In this document: positions 61,501-64,000 of the stretch, piece by piece
Numbering within the stretch: the stretch's first letter is position 1
Layout of the letters: every line of letters starts with the position of its first letter
DNA from: Novosphingobium capsulatum NBRC 12533
Lineage (GTDB): Bacteria > Pseudomonadota > Alphaproteobacteria > Sphingomonadales > Sphingomonadaceae
Assembly: GCF_001598375.1 (NCBI RefSeq)
Contig: NZ_BCYV01000009.1
Location: forward strand, 124,001-188,000
Length of the DNA stretch: 64,000 nucleotides
Direction: 5' to 3'
Position numbers and translations under genes: made by a program
The notes under the pieces: model-generated
Seen by the model: only the letters and a program-made list of their open reading frames with translations
The model's database searches: none
Told to the model about the DNA's origin: nothing

Positions 61501-62798
61501 CCGCTGCGCAGAACCTGCGCCGTTACATCGAGCGGCAGGACCAGTGCCTTGCCATCCCAGCGCGCGGTGCCAGCGGTGCGCAGGCCCTGTGCAGTGATCT
61601 GGCCCGAGCGCAGATTGCGGATCGTCAGGACGTGCTGGAACGACAGATCGGTGAATGCGCCATCGAGCGTGCCGGTCAGCGCCACGCCATCGGCTTGAGG
61701 ATTGACCAGCAGCTTTTCCGGACGCAGCACCTGCGCCTTGACGGCGATCGCCCCGGCCCGATTATTGGCCAGATCAAGGCCGCCCTGGGCCATCGCACGC
61801 AGCGTGGGCGTGACGGCAAAAGCCGTGCCCTGCGCGTGGCTTTGCGCAAAGGTGCCCTGATAAAGCAGCGAAACCTTGCCACCGGCTGCGGCCGCCGCAG
61901 TGCCCTTGATCAGGTCAGCCGGAAACAGCTGGCCAGCCAGGCGATAGGTGCCACTGCGATTGTCGAGCAGGAAGGCCGCCATGGTCTTGCCATTCTGCTG
62001 CGCCCAGCCAAACCCGTGCCAATCGGCAAAGCTGCCACGCCCAGCCACGCGCAGATGCACATCGCGGCGAAGGCCGGAAAGCCCGGCGAGCAGGCCATCG
62101 CGCGGCGCATCATAGATGCCACCCAGTTCGAAGCGATCACGATCGGGCTGGCTATCGAGATGCAGCACCAGGCGATCGCGCCCGCCGAGCTTGCCGGTAA
62201 CATCAACCAGCGCGCGACCGTTGCGGATATCGGCGCGCGCCTGCACGTCGATGTGGCGGCGATCGCCGACAATGCCCTTGGCGATCGTCAGGTCGTCCAG
62301 CGCAAAGCGATCGATGCGGATGTTGAAATCGGGCAGGATCGGCGCGTTGGGATCGCCCGGGTTCATCTTGGGCGTGCGCCACAACGTGCCGTGGTGGAAC
62401 ACCAGCGTGCGGATATCGAGGCCGCTGTGCAGCCAAGACAGCGGGCGCCAGTCCAGCTCCACCTCAGGCACGGTCATGAAGCGGCCGTGCGGATCGCTGA
62501 TCACCACATCGCGCAGGGTGGAGGCGCCGAACAGCGAGCCATCGATCCGCCCGATCTTGACGCGCAGGCCCGATCCCGGCGTGACCTGGGCAATGCGATC
62601 GATGACGAAGCGATGCCCGATCGCCGAATCGAGGATCAGGAACAGCACGCCAAGGCCCGCTGCCAGAAGCAGCAGGCCCGTGGCCAGTCGCCGGGCCCAG
62701 CGGGCGGCAAAGCCGGGCTGGCGCGGCGTGGCGCGGGCCGGAACAGGGGCAGGCGCGGGTGCGCCGGCCGCGCCGGTATCTTCCGTTTCCTGCACCAT
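58581..62798 (-). CDS. tamB: Translocation and assembly module protein TamB
   Basis: The 1405-residue protein has one N-terminal membrane anchor (LATGLLLLAAGLGVLFLIL), a long beta-rich taco-like domain of repeating hydrophobic strands, and the C-terminal DUF490 with VTATISITGTAAHTSIAFSS and LPEEELLSRLLFG. TamB bridges the inner membrane to TamA and is now linked to phospholipid transport to the outer membrane. Its start overlaps the tamA stop by one base. Confidence 0.93.
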   Translation of the reverse strand: MVQETEDTGAAGAPAPAPVPARATPRQPGFAARWARRLATGLLLLAAGLGVLFLILDSAIGHRFVIDRIAQVTPGSGLRVKIGRIDGSLFGASTLRDVVISDPHGRFMTVPEVELDWRPLSWLHSGLDIRTLVFHHGTLWRTPKMNPGDPNAPILPDFNIRIDRFALDDLTIAKGIVGDRRHIDVQARADIRNGRALVDVTGKLGGRDRLVLHLDSQPDRDRFELGGIYDAPRDGLLAGLSGLRRDVHLRVAGRGSFADWHGFGWAQQNGKTMAAFLLDNRSGTYRLAGQLFPADLIKGTAAAAAGGKVSLLYQGTFAQSHAQGTAFAVTPTLRAMAQGGLDLANNRAGAIAVKAQVLRPEKLLVNPQADGVALTGTLDGAFTDLSFQHVLTIRNLRSGQITAQGLRTAGTARWDGKALVLPLDVTAQVLRSGQAMVDQHLSGARLQGSLVLRGNALSADPLALHLKGLDARLTLRGDIARGGYALAGPIVARGFAVPDVGMLDGTAKVLIKVGDNLPWSIQANAAGRLSRLSNATLANLAGGDVRFTGSARMGGNIPLTLRKVAVNAPKLTLTMDGQVGQDGTASVVGQGRSTDYGPFTVDARMAKDGPHAELVFASPLPAAGLKDVRVGISPIADGLGITAQGQSRLGPFNGSMGLFSPKGGPTRLQIQFLRVWQTDVTGGVTLGSGGVTGDLALKGGGLDGTIHLAPQDGGQMVKALILARNAKFGGDMPLAIGNAKIDVDGLFAKGNSTLTANVTAQGLSTGKVFIGRMAASAALVNGSGSVTASIAGRRGTQFALQGTAAFEPDKIVAYVAGNYAGRTVDMPRRMVMEREGEGWKLNPTQVTFGRGIVIAEGHVLGGPTKIDLKVARMPLSVLDIAVADLGLGGLASGLIDYSDDGTGAPQGHVAIQVRNFSRSGLVLTSQPVDLYLIGQLDAASLQTRAVVKDQGAVRGRLQAAIADLPRGGTLAERLRGGKLKAQVRYSGPAESLWRLAGVEAFDFTGPLGATANITGTIDAPVLSGALAAKGLRVRSSLIGADIQNVEAAGSFDASHLALQHFAGTTSNGGKVEGSGTIDLSAIATKGVGIDLRLAANNAQLIRRDDMSATVTGPLRVISTGNGGTIAGRVRIDQASWALGKASAAADLPTIKTREINAPADAAPAKVPSAPWQFMIDAVAANRVAVRGMGLDSEWGADIHLRGTTAAPEITGTAEVIRGAYEFAGKRFDLTRGKIRFTGSTPIDPQLDIVATGDANGVTATISITGTAAHTSIAFSSTPALPEEELLSRLLFGTSITQISAPEAVQLASALASLRGGGGGDPINKVRSAIGLDRLRIVGADATTGRGTSIAVGKYLGRRFYLELVTDGRGYNATSIEFRITRWLALLATISTIGDEQISVKASKDY

Positions 62799-64000
62799 CA
62801 GAAAGCCTGCCCCAGCGCGATATAGACCCCCAGGCGGCTGTCGCCCGGGCGCGGATTGATGGGCGTGCCCACGTCGATACGGATCGGGCCGAAGTTGGTC
62901 TGATAACGCAGGCCCAACCCGGCGCCCAGGCGCATGCCCGAGAGCGTGGGCGTGGCATTGGTGCCCACCGTACCAGCATCAACGAACGGCACCAGGCCCA
63001 CGGCCCCGCCGAACAGCCCGGTCTTGACCCGCGCTTCCAGCGAGAATTCGGTCAGCGAGCGGCCGCCGGTCGGCTCTCCGGTAGCATCGAGCGGCCCCAC
63101 CCGCTGATAGGAATAGCCGCGCACCGAGGCGCCACCACCGGCGTAGAACCGCCGCGACGGCGCGATGTTGTCAACCTGCGTGCCGACGATGGCCCCCAGC
63201 CGCGTCCGCGCCGCCAGGATTACCCGGCTGCTGATATGCTGGTACACGCTCGCATCGATCTGGGTTTTGACATAGCTCGACTTCGTGCCGTCGGTCGTGG
63301 AAAGTTCCGGCGAAACCCGCAGCGACAGGCGCCAGCCCTTGGTGGGATCGAGCAGATTGTCGCTGGCATCATAGGCGCCGCGCAAAGGCAGTGCGGCGAT
63401 GAAATAGGTGGTGCGCGGCGTGGTGCTGGTGGTTTCCTGCGTGCCGATCAGCTGGATGCCGAACGAATAGGTCCACGGCTTCTGGAAGATCAGCGTGGAT
63501 TGCTTTTCCAGGGCTGGCCGTGGCCGACAGCGTGTTGGCGTCATAGGCCCGAACCTGGATCGTCTGGGCATAGAGATCGGCCGTGAGGACCTGGTCGCGC
63601 TCGTGGAAATTGTTGCGGCGGAACGTGAAGCCGGCGAGTTGCTCCTGCGTGCCGAGCACGCCGCGGAAACGGATCATCCCTTCGGGCGGGAAGAAGTTGC
63701 GGTGTTCCCAGCTGCCTTCCAGCCGCGCGCCTTCCCCGCTGGAATAACCGATCAGGCCCGCAAGCGTGCGCTGCGGCGCCTTGGTCAGATCAACATCCAC
63801 GTCGACCACGCCCGGCTGGCCGTTGGTGGGCGGGGTCACTTCGCGGGCCTTGACCGTGGCGGTGGACACCAGGCTGGTGGCAAGAATGCCCTCGCGCAGA
63901 TCGTCCATATCGCTGCGCTGGTACATGTCGCCGGGCCGGAAGCGGGCAATGCGTTCCAGGTGGCGGGAGCTGAGATAGGCCGGCAGGTTGCTGTTGACGT
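62798..64000 (-). pseudogene. tamA: TamA outer-membrane BamA-like protein, frameshifted, 5' end beyond window
   Basis: The minus strand from the right edge codes for the end of the POTRA region (SSRHLERIARFRPGDMYQRS and VNSNLPAYL) and the beta-barrel start up to about 63516. The next frame carries the barrel end (DPTKGWRLSLRVSPEL, FYAGGGASVRGYSYQRVGP, PFVDAGTVG, end YIALGQAF). One extra T at 63516 on the plus strand separates them: without it NTLSATA joins ALEKQSTLIFQ. TamA and TamB form one system. One base more or less decides between pseudogene and reading error. Confidence 0.88.

Noticed and set aside
58992..62825. 1277-residue open frame on the plus strand across tamB
   Set aside because: It is antisense to a well-supported TamB gene; its residue make-up (Arg/His/Gln/Gly-rich) is that of a GC-rich antisense shadow and shows no domain.
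1..64000. CRISPR arrays
   Set aside because: No regularly spaced direct repeats with unique spacers were seen. The repeats found are fibre modules or isolated palindromes.

Overview
The window reads as chromosome of a high-GC alphaproteobacterium of the order Sphingomonadales, most like Novosphingobium or Sphingobium. The basis is overall gene recognition (NDUFS4-like complex I accessory subunit, DnaX-YbaB pair, split PurS/PurQ, GlmU and GlmS close together, TamA-TamB) plus high GC. The genus is an inference; no rRNA or marker comparison was possible.

Positions 1 to about 30,300 are a P2-like (Peduovirus-type) temperate prophage whose left end lies outside the window. From the left: scaffold/protease gpO (cut by the window edge), capsid gpN, small terminase gpM, head completion gpL, tail gpX, a holin-like membrane protein, tail completion gpR and gpS. 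Next comes a non-coding, AT-richer spacer with terminators and a tRNA-like remnant, then an orphan HicB-type antitoxin. A block on the minus strand carries baseplate gpJ and gpI, tail fibre gpH, a gpG-like protein, a long repeat-built fibre/spike with a lipase/esterase-like domain, a GH19 endolysin and a nested Rz/Rz1 spanin pair. Back on the plus strand are gpV, gpW, sheath FI, tube FII, gpE with its E' frameshift extension, tape measure gpT, gpU and gpD. In phage P2 the J-I-H-G genes run the same way as V-W and FI-FII, so this block is inverted or reorganised.

Between gpD and the repressor (about 21.25-24.65 kb) lies a markedly AT-rich cargo gene on the minus strand. It is a calcineurin-like metallophosphoesterase joined to a STAND/NACHT-like NTPase of about 1060 residues, and the best candidate here for a defence (NLR-like) system. 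It is split by a frame change at a run of six A. The right arm holds an S24-type CI repressor diverging from a YdaS/Cro-like gene, a CII-like gene, an Ogr/Delta zinc-finger late activator, a tightly overlapping set of small early genes with a Dcm-like protein and a GapR-like protein, and a tyrosine integrase. The integrase ends 16 bp from the 3' end of tRNA-Tyr, which marks the attachment site.

From 30.3 kb to the end is ordinary core chromosome: rlmB, HU, lon, mlaA, ybaB, dnaX, the SRP RNA, a complex I accessory subunit, a low-molecular-weight tyrosine phosphatase, a glycerophosphodiesterase and a three-gene operon with a nitrilase-family hydrolase. After these come wrbA, purC, an M16 lipoprotein peptidase, purS-purQ, glmS, glmU, gph, a poxvirus-type topoisomerase IB, a YghU-type glutathione transferase and tRNA-Gln. 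The window closes with a diacylglycerol-kinase-like plus PAP2/AUR1-like pair and tamB-tamA. tamA is interrupted by a one-base frameshift and runs off the right edge.

Three genes (tail fibre, phosphoesterase-NTPase, tamA) each need exactly one base change to restore one reading frame. Real mutation, recoding and sequencing error cannot be separated from the sequence alone.
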